From: CAG-698 sp964385755 | GTDB taxonomy: Bacteria > Bacillota_I > Bacilli_A > ML615J-28 > CAG-698 | NCBI GenBank assembly: GCA_964385755.1 | Contig: CAYLPZ010000023.1 | Span: 1 to 23,621 of the forward strand | DNA: 23,621 nucleotides | Direction: 5' to 3' | Part shown: positions 5,423 through 14,768 of the stretch, one piece after another | Layout: every line of letters begins with the position of its first letter | Position numbering within the stretch: the stretch's first letter is position 1 | The notes under the pieces: model-generated | What the model saw: the letters and a program-made list of their open reading frames with translations, nothing else | Databases searched by the model: none | Told to the model about the DNA's origin: nothing | Program-made: the position numbers and the translations under genes

Positions 5423-8216
5423 TAAATAAGAATGAAAAAATACTCTTATTCTTATCTTTAATAACACTAGTTGTTTTATTCTTTAGATATTCAATTGCCT
5501 GTATATTCTTTGCTTCTTGATAATTTGTAAAACAAGTTAAGAACATCTTACTTACCATTTTATCAGTTTTAGCAACAGAAATATCAATTAAATTATCTAA
5601 GTCTTCAAAAGATGGATTCATGTAATCGCAAACTGCGATAATCTTTTCAAATGCAAAGATAGAAGCAAATACATCTATTGTAACATTCTTAGATTCCTTT
5701 GTCTTTTTAAACTCTCTAAAAGCATATGAAGAATATTCTTTTGTGTGTTTAATAATATTTTCATATAATGTAGTGTAAATATTGATATTTTTCTTAAATA
5801 TAATCATTATATACTCACACATAATGATTGATTGATCATTTGTAGTAGAATATATCTCTTCTAATCGTTTTTTGTACACACGATTAATAAAATTATCATA
5901 TCGATCTAAAATTGCTTCGTCGTCAATCGTTACTTTATATTCTAACAAACTTTGTAAATTGTTTTCCTCAAATAAAGTAATAATTGTTCTTAAAATAAGT
6001 AGTGAAGAAAAACCTTTATCTTCATTAATGTTTTCATTTATTTCTTGATAACTAATTATTTCATCAAGTTTTGCTATTTCATTAACACTCTCAATACAAT
6101 ATAAAAGATAATCTGATAATTTTTGTTTTAGAGCTCTTTCATATAATTGATAATAGAAATTTTCAGTTCTCTTTTGTTTCTCTTTTGATAAAAGTTTATT
6201 ATTCCTTTGGAATGTTTTAGATAACAAACTCTTTCGCAATTTAATATCAAAAACAAAATAGTTATAATTATCGTTTCCAATACTATTTTTGTTATTTATT
6301 ATTTCAACCAAACTATTTAAGTAATTATCTAAGACTTCATTTTCATAATCAGTGGACATTGAAATAACTAGGATAATAATATCACAAAGACGCTCAAGAC
6401 TAACTCTACGTTGAAGGTCAATGTAACGATCATAAATATTTCGATTATTCCACGATGTGAACATCAAATGAATTAAGTTTTTCGCAAGTATTTTATTATT
6501 ATCAATAATCATTCTTGCTAGAAGTTTTTCTTTTTTATGCTCATCATTACTAACTAAAGAAGCAATATTTGTAAAAACATTATTTACAAAATCACTTGAT
6601 TCGTTTTGTAAATGCTCATCAATAAAATAAATAATAGTTTTGGATAAATTATCAACGTAAGGAATCATTTCATAAAATGTATTATAAATCATTTCTTTTT
6701 CATGATTATTAAACTTATCATAAAGTGCATCAAGAAATGCAATAATACGTTCTTGAATGGCCATGGTTCTAATTGATAGTAATAGTTTTTCAAGGATAAT
6801 TTCTCTTGTTTTAATACTTTCAGACTCAAAATGTGCACTAAATAAATTTAATATTTGTGGTTGTAAGAATCCTCCATAGAACACTCGAGACAAATCTTCA
6901 CTAATAATATCACGATCTTGACGAGATTCTTTTGTGTAATTAGCTTTGATGAACATAAATAGCTTATCACGCATTACATCAGTGTGAATCAATTCAAGTA
7001 TGATTGCCATAATTTTCTTTTTACACTTTTCAGGTTCACTTTGATAAACTTTAGAAATCTTTTGAAAAGTTGTTTGAGGAATGACAATTCTACGCTCTGG
7101 ATATCTTTGAAAGACATCAAGTATCGCCAATCGATCATTAATAGATAAATAGTTTCGATAATATTCGTAGATTGTTAATAAATCAAAAACTTCTTTTTCG
7201 AAAGGAATGATTTCATCTTTACTATAAAATTCATTTGAAGCTTTAAATAATAATATTATCTCTTTCAAATCATTTAAATCAAATTGAAAGGCTTTAGAGT
7301 TTTCTTCACAAATGTTGTTATAAAATTTCAAAAATGAATCTCTTAAGTTGACATTAGAAATTAAATCATAGAAGAAATCAATTTCATGCTCAAAAGCTTT
7401 AAAATCATTTTCTTTTATAAATGATGGTGTTTCACTTGTGAAGTCAAAGAAATACCCTTTTCCTTGAATTGGTAAAAAGCTTTCGCTAGGAATAAATTTA
7501 ATTCTAATCAAATTATTATAGCGATCTTTTTCTGGTAAGAAAGTAATAAATGATAATTTATTTTTTATTACAGCAGGCAAAATAGCACTAATAGCATTCA
7601 TAAGATCTAAGGCTTTTTGACTGACATCAATATTACTTTCTTTAAAAGTTACATATACATTCTTCCCTTTTGTAAGAGTTGATTGAATCACCGCATACAA
7701 GAACTTTTTAAAGATATTCTCTAAATATTCAGTTTTAAGGAACTCAATTGACTTTACTCTTGCGAAAGTAATCTTTTTCTCCTCATAATCTTCTATTGGT
7801 CTATTTTCTTTGTTGTTTAATTCAAACGTTTCAATGTCTGTTGAAAACATATTTTGATTTAATAGTACATTTTTAGTTTGTTTTACCAAGTTCAAACGTT
7901 CTTCTTCTGTAAAAACTAAAGAATGTACCAGATAACAACTTCTTTCACCAGTAAAATCTAAAGGTAAATATGTTAAAGCATTTTGAACAAATAAACCTTT
8001 TTTAGAAATATATTGACTAAAGGTTACGGGATATTTACCATCGCGTATCGTGTTTGATTCATTTTGTGTAAGCTTAATCACACAAAATGGATATAAATTA
8101 TCAATAATCATCTTATTATCAAGATAACTAGATTTAATAAATGTATCAAAACCATCTGTATGTTCAAACATACTAAGTCTAGATGGTACTCTAGTATAAA
8201 AATGTTGATAAGCCAT
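5415..8216 (-). CDS. 933-aa protein with GAP1-N2-like N-terminus, last gene of the pilus operon
   Basis: I do not know its function. The N-terminus (FYTRVPSRL at 6-14, D-G-F-D-x-F-x-K-S at 21-29, DFTGERSCYLVHSLVF at 87-102) resembles the pattern of GTPase-associated protein 1 N-terminal domains (GAP1-N2), which are known from NTP-dependent conflict-type systems. This is recognition by eye, not a profile search. The remaining ~700 residues look all-helical and repeat-like, with no catalytic motif, signal peptide or membrane segment that I can see, so a cytoplasmic scaffold is likely. A good SD (GAAAGGAG) precedes ATG 8216. It follows pilB by 29 bp and its 3' end carries the operon terminator, so it is probably co-transcribed with the pilus machinery. 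No GTPase partner is in the window. Confidence 0.75.
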   Translation of the reverse strand: MAYQHFYTRVPSRLSMFEHTDGFDTFIKSSYLDNKMIIDNLYPFCVIKLTQNESNTIRDGKYPVTFSQYISKKGLFVQNALTYLPLDFTGERSCYLVHSLVFTEEERLNLVKQTKNVLLNQNMFSTDIETFELNNKENRPIEDYEEKKITFARVKSIEFLKTEYLENIFKKFLYAVIQSTLTKGKNVYVTFKESNIDVSQKALDLMNAISAILPAVIKNKLSFITFLPEKDRYNNLIRIKFIPSESFLPIQGKGYFFDFTSETPSFIKENDFKAFEHEIDFFYDLISNVNLRDSFLKFYNNICEENSKAFQFDLNDLKEIILLFKASNEFYSKDEIIPFEKEVFDLLTIYEYYRNYLSINDRLAILDVFQRYPERRIVIPQTTFQKISKVYQSEPEKCKKKIMAIILELIHTDVMRDKLFMFIKANYTKESRQDRDIISEDLSRVFYGGFLQPQILNLFSAHFESESIKTREIILEKLLLSIRTMAIQERIIAFLDALYDKFNNHEKEMIYNTFYEMIPYVDNLSKTIIYFIDEHLQNESSDFVNNVFTNIASLVSNDEHKKEKLLARMIIDNNKILAKNLIHLMFTSWNNRNIYDRYIDLQRRVSLERLCDIIILVISMSTDYENEVLDNYLNSLVEIINNKNSIGNDNYNYFVFDIKLRKSLLSKTFQRNNKLLSKEKQKRTENFYYQLYERALKQKLSDYLLYCIESVNEIAKLDEIISYQEINENINEDKGFSSLLILRTIITLFEENNLQSLLEYKVTIDDEAILDRYDNFINRVYKKRLEEIYSTTNDQSIIMCEYIMIIFKKNINIYTTLYENIIKHTKEYSSYAFREFKKTKESKNVTIDVFASIFAFEKIIAVCDYMNPSFEDLDNLIDISVAKTDKMVSKMFLTCFTNYQEAKNIQAIEYLKNKTTSVIKDKNKSIFSFLFKK

Positions 8217-8245
8217 AGCAAACTCCTTTCTTTAGTTATTTTATA

Positions 8246-9940
8246 TTAATTATCATTAAATGACAATAGTTCTTGTATTGAAGTTACACCACTAACAACA
8301 AGTTCGCGACAAGCAGTAAATAATGGAACCATTCCATTTTTACGTGCAAGTTCTCTTATTTGTTCTAGGGATTTATCTTTAGTAATTAATGATTTCATTT
8401 CATCATTAACGTATAAAATCTCATGAACTGCAGTTCTTCCTTTATATCCAGTTTCATTGCAGAACTGACATCCTTGAGGTTTATAGATATTAATTGGTTC
8501 ATCGATTTGTAAAATTGCCATTTCGCTTTGTGTTGTCTTCACACGTTTTTTACAGACAGGACATAAGCGCTTAACTAAACGTTGAGCGATAACACCAACA
8601 AGTGAATCGGCTACAAGATAATCAGGTACTCCCATATCTTCAAGACGAACAATAGCTCCAGGTGCATCATTTGTGTGTAGTGTTGAGAAAACTAAGTGAC
8701 CTGTGATTGCGGAACGAATCGCAATTTGTGCAGTTTCCTCATCACGAATTTCACCTATCATGATTATATCCGGGTCCTGACGTAAAATAGCACGTAAGGC
8801 TGTTGCAAATGTTAGATTTGCCTTAGCATTTACTTGAGTTTGTATAATACCAGTCATCGTATATTCAACAGGGTCTTCAACTGTAATAATGTTTAAAGTT
8901 GGATTACTTATTTCCTTTAAAAATGAGTATAAAGTTGTAGACTTACCAGAACCTGTTGGTCCTGTTAATAAAATAATACCATGTGGATGAGCTAAGATTC
9001 TATCAACAATACGATTTTCATCATTTGTAAATCCTAAGTCATTTCTAGTAAAGTTAAATGAAGTTTTATCAAGAATACGAATAACAAACTTTTCGCCAAA
9101 GATAGTTGGAAAACTAGATACACGGAAATCGTATTCTTTATCCGCAACCTTCATATTAATTCTACCATCTTGTGGAATTCTACGCTCCGCAATGTTCATT
9201 CCTGACATAATCTTAATACGTGCACAAATAGCTCCAAAAGACTCAATCGGTATTTCTGCTCTCTTTTGTAAATCACCATCAATACGATATCTTACAATAA
9301 TTACCTTTTCAAATGGTTCAATATGTATATCACTTGCTCTAAATGGAATTGCTTCTTTAATAATTGAGTCAACAAGACGAACTGATGGGTTATTTATTAC
9401 ATCATCTTCTGTTGAGATAACATTTTTGATATCAAATTGCCCAGCATTTTTAAATAACTGTTCATCTTTTTCGTTATTTAAATCTATTAGTGCTTCTGAT
9501 GTTAATATCACAGCAACTTTAGAGTCAATGTACCTGTCAATTTGTGAAGGAGGAACTAGAACATAATCAATTTTCTTAGTATATACAATAGAAATTGAAG
9601 ACAATGCATTAGCATCTAAGATATTTGATGTTGCGATTAATAATGTTCCTTGTTTATCAATTAAAACAGGCACAAAATGATTTCTACGCATTAAATCATA
9701 TGTGAAAAGACTAGTTAAAGATTCATTAACTTCAAGCATGTCCATTTCAATAAATGGTACATTGTAGTAGTCAGCTAAGACTTTATAGATTTCAACTTCA
9801 GTGCAAATTTCTTTGATACGCATATAGCGTTCAATAGACAAATTCAACCTTTTAATTTCTGAAAGAATAAAGTCAATATCTTTTTTCTTTATGATTCGAT
9901 GTGCGGCAAAATATTCTAATAATTCATAATTAGTGTTCAT
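8246..9940 (-). CDS. pilB: Type IV pilus assembly ATPase PilB (GspE family)
   Basis: This hexameric cytoplasmic ATPase drives pilus extension by turning the PilC platform. The N-terminal ~140 residues match the MshEN/T2SSE-N region. The ATPase core has Walker A GPTGSGKS (327-334), an Asp box near VEDPVEY (354-360), Walker B DPDIIMIGEIRD (389-400) and the His box GHLVFSTLHTND (414-425). Cys460, Cys463, Cys491 and Cys494 form the tetracysteine zinc site of PilB/GspE. At 564 aa it is a normal full length. The tetracysteine and N-domain favour PilB over the retraction ATPase PilT. It follows pilC with a 9-bp gap and an AGAGGTG ribosome site, consistent with operon expression. Confidence 0.96.
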   Translation of the reverse strand: MNTNYELLEYFAAHRIIKKKDIDFILSEIKRLNLSIERYMRIKEICTEVEIYKVLADYYNVPFIEMDMLEVNESLTSLFTYDLMRRNHFVPVLIDKQGTLLIATSNILDANALSSISIVYTKKIDYVLVPPSQIDRYIDSKVAVILTSEALIDLNNEKDEQLFKNAGQFDIKNVISTEDDVINNPSVRLVDSIIKEAIPFRASDIHIEPFEKVIIVRYRIDGDLQKRAEIPIESFGAICARIKIMSGMNIAERRIPQDGRINMKVADKEYDFRVSSFPTIFGEKFVIRILDKTSFNFTRNDLGFTNDENRIVDRILAHPHGIILLTGPTGSGKSTTLYSFLKEISNPTLNIITVEDPVEYTMTGIIQTQVNAKANLTFATALRAILRQDPDIIMIGEIRDEETAQIAIRSAITGHLVFSTLHTNDAPGAIVRLEDMGVPDYLVADSLVGVIAQRLVKRLCPVCKKRVKTTQSEMAILQIDEPINIYKPQGCQFCNETGYKGRTAVHEILYVNDEMKSLITKDKSLEQIRELARKNGMVPLFTACRELVVSGVTSIQELLSFNDN

Positions 9941-9949
9941 ATAACACCT

Positions 9950-11161
9950 CTAATAATTCAAATTGTTCATAATTGATAGAATTGGTGAATAAATAGCTAA
10001 GAAACTTACACCAACAACTAAACCAATTATCAAGATTAATATTGGTTGGATAGCACTAGTAAATGCTTTAATAGCACTTTCTGCTTGATTATCAAAATAA
10101 TTACAAGAGCGTGACAATACTTCATCAAGTGATGCAGTGCGTTCACCGATTGAAATCATTTGTGTAAGAATTTCTGGGAAAATTTTATAAGACTGAAAAG
10201 CCATTGTTAGCGTCATTCCTTGTCTTATATCTTCTACAGCTAAGTTGAATCTACGCTCAACATTTTTATTACCAATAATAACATTAACTTCTTGCAATGC
10301 TTCAAACACATCCATACCACTAGAAAGAAGTAAACTGAAAGCTCTAGCAAAACGAGCAGTAATTCTTGCGATGTTTACTTTTTTAATTAATGGAGTTTTA
10401 ATTTTTAAAGTGTCGTAAAAATATCTTCCTGTTTTAGTTCTACCAAAGATAAAACCAAAAAATACTATTGCAACAACAATTAGTAAAATATACATTATAT
10501 TTGCTTGCAAATATGTACTCATATTTGTGATAATTTGGGTAAGCATTGGTCTTTCAACATCCAACTGATCTAAGGTATTATTAAATGTTGGAACAACATA
10601 AAGCATCATTAAAGCCATAACCGCAAAAATCATTATAACAAGCATAATTGGATATGCTAAAGCAGATCTAATCTTTTTTCTTAAGATTTGATCATTGTCA
10701 TAATAATCAGCCAAAGCGTTCATAACTTCATCAAATTTACCAGATATTTCTCCAACCTTTATCATACTTCTAAAGAAGTTAGGGAATGCATTCTTATGCT
10801 TAATAATGGCATCTGAAAGCATTGTTCCACTCTTAACATCTTCATATATTTGAGTTAGTACAGCTCTAAAGAAACCACTAAAAGTTTGACATCTTAAAAC
10901 ATCTAGTATTTGTAAAATAGGCATACCAGAAGTTGACATAATTGCAAATTGTCTACAAAATGTTGTTAATTCAGTATGTTTAATTTTACTTGATGCGCTA
11001 AAGAAACTTGGTTTTACAACATCAGAAGTTACCTTTGAGCTTACTAAAAATAAGTTTTGTTTTGAAAGAAGCTCAGCTAGTTCTTGCTCATCTTCAGCAA
11101 GAAACGTACCTGTAAACCTCTTTTTATTTAAATTCACAGCAACGTACTTAAATTTTTTCAA
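9950..11161 (-). CDS. pilC: Type IV pilus inner-membrane platform protein PilC (GspF family)
   Basis: This polytopic membrane platform sits between PilB and the growing pilus. Two homologous T2SSF domains are visible, each starting with a soluble helical bundle (around FCRQFAIMSTSGMPILQIL and FARAFSLLLSSGMDVFEAL) and ending in strong membrane helices. I start it at TTG 11161 (403 aa; MKKFKYVAV...), because AGGAGGG lies 5 nt upstream of that codon. The longer ATG reading (11206) would overlap the prepilin peptidase gene and has no ribosome site. With the TTG start, the gene begins 21 nt after the peptidase stop. The TTG start may lower its translation relative to its neighbours. Confidence 0.94.
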   Translation of the reverse strand: MKKFKYVAVNLNKKRFTGTFLAEDEQELAELLSKQNLFLVSSKVTSDVVKPSFFSASSKIKHTELTTFCRQFAIMSTSGMPILQILDVLRCQTFSGFFRAVLTQIYEDVKSGTMLSDAIIKHKNAFPNFFRSMIKVGEISGKFDEVMNALADYYDNDQILRKKIRSALAYPIMLVIMIFAVMALMMLYVVPTFNNTLDQLDVERPMLTQIITNMSTYLQANIMYILLIVVAIVFFGFIFGRTKTGRYFYDTLKIKTPLIKKVNIARITARFARAFSLLLSSGMDVFEALQEVNVIIGNKNVERRFNLAVEDIRQGMTLTMAFQSYKIFPEILTQMISIGERTASLDEVLSRSCNYFDNQAESAIKAFTSAIQPILILIIGLVVGVSFLAIYSPILSIMNNLNY

Positions 11162-11181
11162 AATAACCCTCCTAATTCTAT

Positions 11182-11961
11182 CTAACTTAAGAGTGATAAA
11201 TACCAATTGATAATATCAGATCCAAAGAATAAACAAATTGTAATACCAAAGCATATAAAAGGAGCAAACGGATATTCTTGTTCTTTCCCAAAGTTTTTAC
11301 ATACTCTAACAACAAGTAAGACAATACATGCACTAACAGCAGCAAGTGCGATTGCTAGAAAAACATTTTGAATACCCAAAAGTAATCCTGCTACCGCAAA
11401 TAGCTTTATATCACCACCACCAATTGCTTCTTTTTTAAAGAATCTAATTGAACAATAATGAATAAGCAAGAATAAACCGCCACTAACAGCAAAACCTATT
11501 AATTTTGATACAAAAGTATTATTTTCATTCACTTCCGCAAATATCATTACAATAGCACACACTAAAAGAGCTAATTGAAATGAATCAGGAATAATCATAT
11601 GTTCTAAATCAACAAAGAAAATGCAAATAAGAACAGATAATGTTGCCATTAAAGTACAAGCAAAGAAAATACTTTTCTCCCAAAAAAAGTAAGCAGCTAA
11701 AAACCACATTAGCGCATTTAATAACTCAACAACAGTATATCTAAATGATATATGTGTTTTACAATGACGACACTTACCGCCAAGAAAAATATAAGATAAA
11801 ATTGGAATATTATCATACCATTTAATAGGATTATTACACTTTGGGCAGTGTGAAGCAGGTTTTGCAATGTTCATTCCATTTGGCACGCGGTAAATTACCA
11901 CATTCAAAAAACTACCAACGCACAAACCAAAAATAATTGTTAAAATATATACAGCTATCAT
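11182..11961 (-). CDS. pilD: Prepilin peptidase (PilD/ComC family)
   Basis: This membrane aspartyl protease, often also an N-methyltransferase, cleaves the leaders of all the prepilins here. Residues 39-67 contain the zinc-type CPKC...CRHC pair of the methyltransferase domain. The catalytic aspartates are likely D118 in VDLEHMIIPD and D184 in GGGDIKLFA. There are about eight hydrophobic segments, and 259 aa is the normal length. It is the only peptidase in the window, so it is the probable processor of both the Gly-type leaders in the operon and the Ala-type leaders of the giant proteins. An AAGGGAG ribosome site supports the start at 11961. Confidence 0.95.
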   Translation of the reverse strand: MIAVYILTIIFGLCVGSFLNVVIYRVPNGMNIAKPASHCPKCNNPIKWYDNIPILSYIFLGGKCRHCKTHISFRYTVVELLNALMWFLAAYFFWEKSIFFACTLMATLSVLICIFFVDLEHMIIPDSFQLALLVCAIVMIFAEVNENNTFVSKLIGFAVSGGLFLLIHYCSIRFFKKEAIGGGDIKLFAVAGLLLGIQNVFLAIALAAVSACIVLLVVRVCKNFGKEQEYPFAPFICFGITICLFFGSDIINWYLSLLS

Positions 11962-11975
11962 AACTATCTTCTCCC

Positions 11976-12455
11976 TTAATTACAATGAATCCAAGTTATT
12001 ATATTATTAGATCCATCCATTGAAGCTTTAAAACATTCTTCTTTCACTATTATGTTTTCTAGATTATTTTCATCTATTTCTAATCTATTAATAACAATTG
12101 TGTTAATATTCTTATCAATTGTTACTCGATAATTAATTTCTTTCCTTTTTAATGATAAAATACAATCAGTAGTATATATTTTATCTTTATCTGCATCTGA
12201 TAATCCATTTAGAATTTCTAATGATTCTATGTTATCAAACGTATCTTTACCATAATTATTAGTAATAAGCGAAACAAACTCTTCACCAACTTGATCGAAA
12301 AATATTCTTGTTTCTTGATTATTTTTAATAAAATAATTATATGTTGACATTCTTGTAATATATAATGTTAAAAGAGTACTCATCGCGAAACAAACAATAA
12401 ACGCAATAATTACAATTTCGATTGCGGAACCTTTATTTCCAATACGTTTTCTCAT
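11976..12455 (-). CDS. PilX-like minor pilin candidate (159 aa)
   Basis: A short basic leader ends GNKG (residue 9) and is followed by SAIEIV and a hydrophobic helix of ~22 residues. The remaining ~125 residues are a small polar domain ending NNIITWIHCN. Position, length and leader fit a PilX-type minor pilin. The glutamate sits at +4 after the presumed cleavage site rather than the usual +5, which is unusual and could weaken subunit packing or mean it sits at the tip. Its ATG is 1 nt past the stop of the gene before it (TAA-T-ATG), so translation is probably coupled. The C-terminal half matches no family I recognise. Confidence 0.7.
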   Translation of the reverse strand: MRKRIGNKGSAIEIVIIAFIVCFAMSTLLTLYITRMSTYNYFIKNNQETRIFFDQVGEEFVSLITNNYGKDTFDNIESLEILNGLSDADKDKIYTTDCILSLKRKEINYRVTIDKNINTIVINRLEIDENNLENIIVKEECFKASMDGSNNIITWIHCN

Positions 12456-12456
12456 A

Positions 12457-12855
12457 TTAGATACCTCTCTTATAAGAGTTTGAATATAAACTCTTATCTA
12501 GATTTGTTTCATCAACTTGAAAAGCAGTCACAGTAATTTCATTACCTAAAATCGCTATATCAAGTCTTAGTTCATTAATGGTGAAAGATGTTTTATTATC
12601 AACAATTTGCATCTCATTTAAACCAAAACAAGATTTTAAGTTTTCACAAAAATTATCATCATTACTACTTACTTTATATATTGCAATTACATCAGAGACC
12701 TTATTAACTGCAGAAAAAGTTAGATTTGCTTTGTTTGTGTTAGTTAATGATGATAAAGAAACAGTAAAAGAGATTGATGATAGAATTACAAATAATACCA
12801 TTGCAACAACTATCTCAACAATTGTAACACCTTTATTATTAAGCTTTTTTATCAT
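12457..12855 (-). CDS. Type IV pilin-like (pseudopilin) protein (132 aa)
   Basis: The leader MIKKLNNKG is followed by VTIVEIVVAMVLFV, with cleavage after Gly9 and Glu at +5, a canonical class III prepilin signal. The membrane helix runs to about residue 32 and a small soluble domain follows. ATG 12855 is preceded by AAAGGAG with 5 nt spacing; an ATG at 12870 lies upstream of that ribosome site and is rejected. It lies between the PilM-like gene and the PilX-like gene, and is probably a minor pilin of the initiation complex (PilV- or GspI/J-like). Which one cannot be decided by eye. Confidence 0.82.
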   Translation of the reverse strand: MIKKLNNKGVTIVEIVVAMVLFVILSSISFTVSLSSLTNTNKANLTFSAVNKVSDVIAIYKVSSNDDNFCENLKSCFGLNEMQIVDNKTSFTINELRLDIAILGNEITVTAFQVDETNLDKSLYSNSYKRGI

Positions 12856-12875
12856 GCTTTCTCCTTTCAATTATT

Positions 12876-14171
12876 TTAAAGGACATGGTTTTTATTAACA
12901 CTAGTTAAATAAATTGCACCATATAAATCAAGATTAGCAATAAGTTCTTGTGATAACTCTAATTCTTGATTGAATGCGATAAAATCTAATTGTCCTTCAA
13001 GTTTTTCAGCGTTTGCCTTATCAACTACATAATTATATTCTAAAGGTAAATTAATTAAGAAATATTCAAAATTTAAATCTAAATTCTTAGCATCATAGTC
13101 ACTCTTTAGAAGGTTAGCCCATTTAATAATCATTCTAAAGTTCTCATATTTAACTTCTTCAGCAGTTTCTGGTATAGCCCTTTGTAGTGCCTTTGGAAGT
13201 TTCTTAGGTACTTTTTTACCTGTCTGTGAATCAATTCCTAAATTATCATCAACTGAAGATTTAATACCAGATTTTGATTTAGCATTCTCACGAGCTGTGA
13301 TAACAGTTGCCTCAGCTAAGTCATGAGAAGATACCATATTTTCCACAACAATTTTATTTGTATCTAAGATCTTTAACCCAAATGAGAGACGATAATAACC
13401 GATTACAGCTCCTTTAAACACAAAAATAAATAAAGTAGCATTTTTTCTTACATCAATAAAGATGAAACTATGTCCTTTATTTTTGTTCTTAAGCTGTAAA
13501 ACAGCACTTAAAATTGAATTAGCAACATAAGATGTAGCATTGAGATTCAACCTTGCTTTTGAAAGAGATAAATATAAATTTGATATTTCCTCTTTTTTAA
13601 ATGAAATAACACAATATGATGATACTTGTTTATTAGAAGATACAACATATTTTCTTGTAATTAAATTCTTATTGTTCTTATATAAATTATTAAGAAGTGT
13701 ATTACTACTATCATCAATTTGTTTTTTACCAACATTAGGTACTGAGATAATATTTAAACAAACACTTTGATTGGGAAAGATGATATAACAAGCAACTTTT
13801 TTATCACCTTTTTCAATATAAGGTTCAATTAAACTTGGGAATCTCTCAAAAAATTCCTTAGTAAGTGGATTAGTTCGATATGAAACACTAGTAATTTTTG
13901 CGGTTGTAAAATCAGTTCCTACCATTTGTAAAATATTTATTGTCTTATCATATATATCAAAAGAGAAAACACAAACAGGAGTAGTTTTTGTCACAGAAAT
14001 TGGTGAAAACTTAAATTTTGACTGTTTAGTTTCTTTGCTTTTTTCTTCTTCTACTAAATTATTTGTGTTTTGTTCAGCAGTACTTTGATTATTATCTATA
14101 TTACTATTAGATTTATTTTTGTTTTTTGAAAAAATACCTAATATTCCTTTATTTTTAGGATTTGATTCCAT
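12876..14171 (-). CDS. PilM-like actin-fold pilus assembly protein (431 aa), divergent
   Basis: This is probably the cytoplasmic actin-like component that links the pilus ATPase to membrane partners. After ~60 low-complexity polar residues (N/K/E-rich, absent from standard PilM), residues 66-83 (VCVFSFDIYDKTINILQM) resemble the phosphate-1 strand pair of PilM. Residues 235-262 (SFIFIDVRKNATLFIFVFKG) resemble the second nucleotide-binding strand pair. The canonical D-I-G triads are changed, so ATP binding may be weak or lost. The start overlaps the pilin-like gene upstream by 17 nt, with GGAGG 6 nt before ATG 14171. No PilN or PilO is recognisable beside it, which is unusual for a PilM neighbourhood. 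Confidence 0.65.
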   Translation of the reverse strand: MESNPKNKGILGIFSKNKNKSNSNIDNNQSTAEQNTNNLVEEEKSKETKQSKFKFSPISVTKTTPVCVFSFDIYDKTINILQMVGTDFTTAKITSVSYRTNPLTKEFFERFPSLIEPYIEKGDKKVACYIIFPNQSVCLNIISVPNVGKKQIDDSSNTLLNNLYKNNKNLITRKYVVSSNKQVSSYCVISFKKEEISNLYLSLSKARLNLNATSYVANSILSAVLQLKNKNKGHSFIFIDVRKNATLFIFVFKGAVIGYYRLSFGLKILDTNKIVVENMVSSHDLAEATVITARENAKSKSGIKSSVDDNLGIDSQTGKKVPKKLPKALQRAIPETAEEVKYENFRMIIKWANLLKSDYDAKNLDLNFEYFLINLPLEYNYVVDKANAEKLEGQLDFIAFNQELELSQELIANLDLYGAIYLTSVNKNHVL

Positions 14172-14694
14172 AGTAATCCTCCATAATTAAATTAGCACAT
14201 TTTAGACTTAAAAGAAAAGAAAAATTCTTATTCTCAGCATCTTTTGTATTATAACTAAATGTGCATCTAAATATTTTTGCGTTTTCTTGTCCAACTTTTT
14301 CAAATAAAATGCTAGTAAGACCAGAAAACTTATATGTATAACTTGTAACTTTATTTTTCATAAAAATTAAAGTTTCATTATCATTTTCATCTAAAGAAAT
14401 TGAAGCAATAATTACTTCATTTTCCTTAACTGTTATTTTAGTTTTCTCTTCTTTTGAAATAGTATAAGTATACTTACTATCATCATAAAGATAAAACCAT
14501 CTTTCAATAGCATCTCTTGCCATTGTTAAATTATCCATTTCATTTGTTGCTTGTTCACTATTTGTCACTATTCTTTGCATTGAAGCAGTTAAAAGGCCAA
14601 CAGACACCGCAACAATAGAAACTAATGCAATTACAATTACTAATTCAACGAGGGTAACCCCTCGTTGACTATTTCTAATAATAGATAGTCTCAA
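14155..14694 (-). CDS. Type IV pilin-like protein (179 aa), TTG start
   Basis: The leader ends NSQRG (Gly12) and is followed by VTLVELVIVIALVSIV with Glu at +5, a standard prepilin signal. The soluble domain (~145 aa) has alternating short beta-strands as in GspJ/PilW-like minor pilins. The start is TTG at 14694 with GAGGGT 6 nt upstream; no better ATG lies before the leader. Inside the first codons is an 8-bp perfect hairpin (14647-14654 with 14659-14666) that could restrain translation. It overlaps the PilM-like gene by 17 nt, so the two are probably translationally coupled. Whether it is the major pilin is uncertain. Confidence 0.82.
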   Translation of the reverse strand: MRLSIIRNSQRGVTLVELVIVIALVSIVAVSVGLLTASMQRIVTNSEQATNEMDNLTMARDAIERWFYLYDDSKYTYTISKEEKTKITVKENEVIIASISLDENDNETLIFMKNKVTSYTYKFSGLTSILFEKVGQENAKIFRCTFSYNTKDAENKNFSFLLSLKCANLIMEDYYGIKS

Positions 14695-14768
14695 GAAATT
14701 ACCCTCGCTTTCGTGTCATAATTTAGAATTATCATGTTATTAAATAATATTAATTTTGAAAACTATTA

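Noticed and set aside
9950..11206. 418-aa PilC starting at ATG 11206
   Set aside because: It would overlap pilD and lacks a ribosome site. TTG 11161 has AGGAGGG at ideal spacing and gives the normal PilC N-terminus.
12856..12870. Upstream ATG for the 132-aa pilin-like protein
   Set aside because: The five extra codons are the ribosome site itself (AAAGGAG), so they are not coding.
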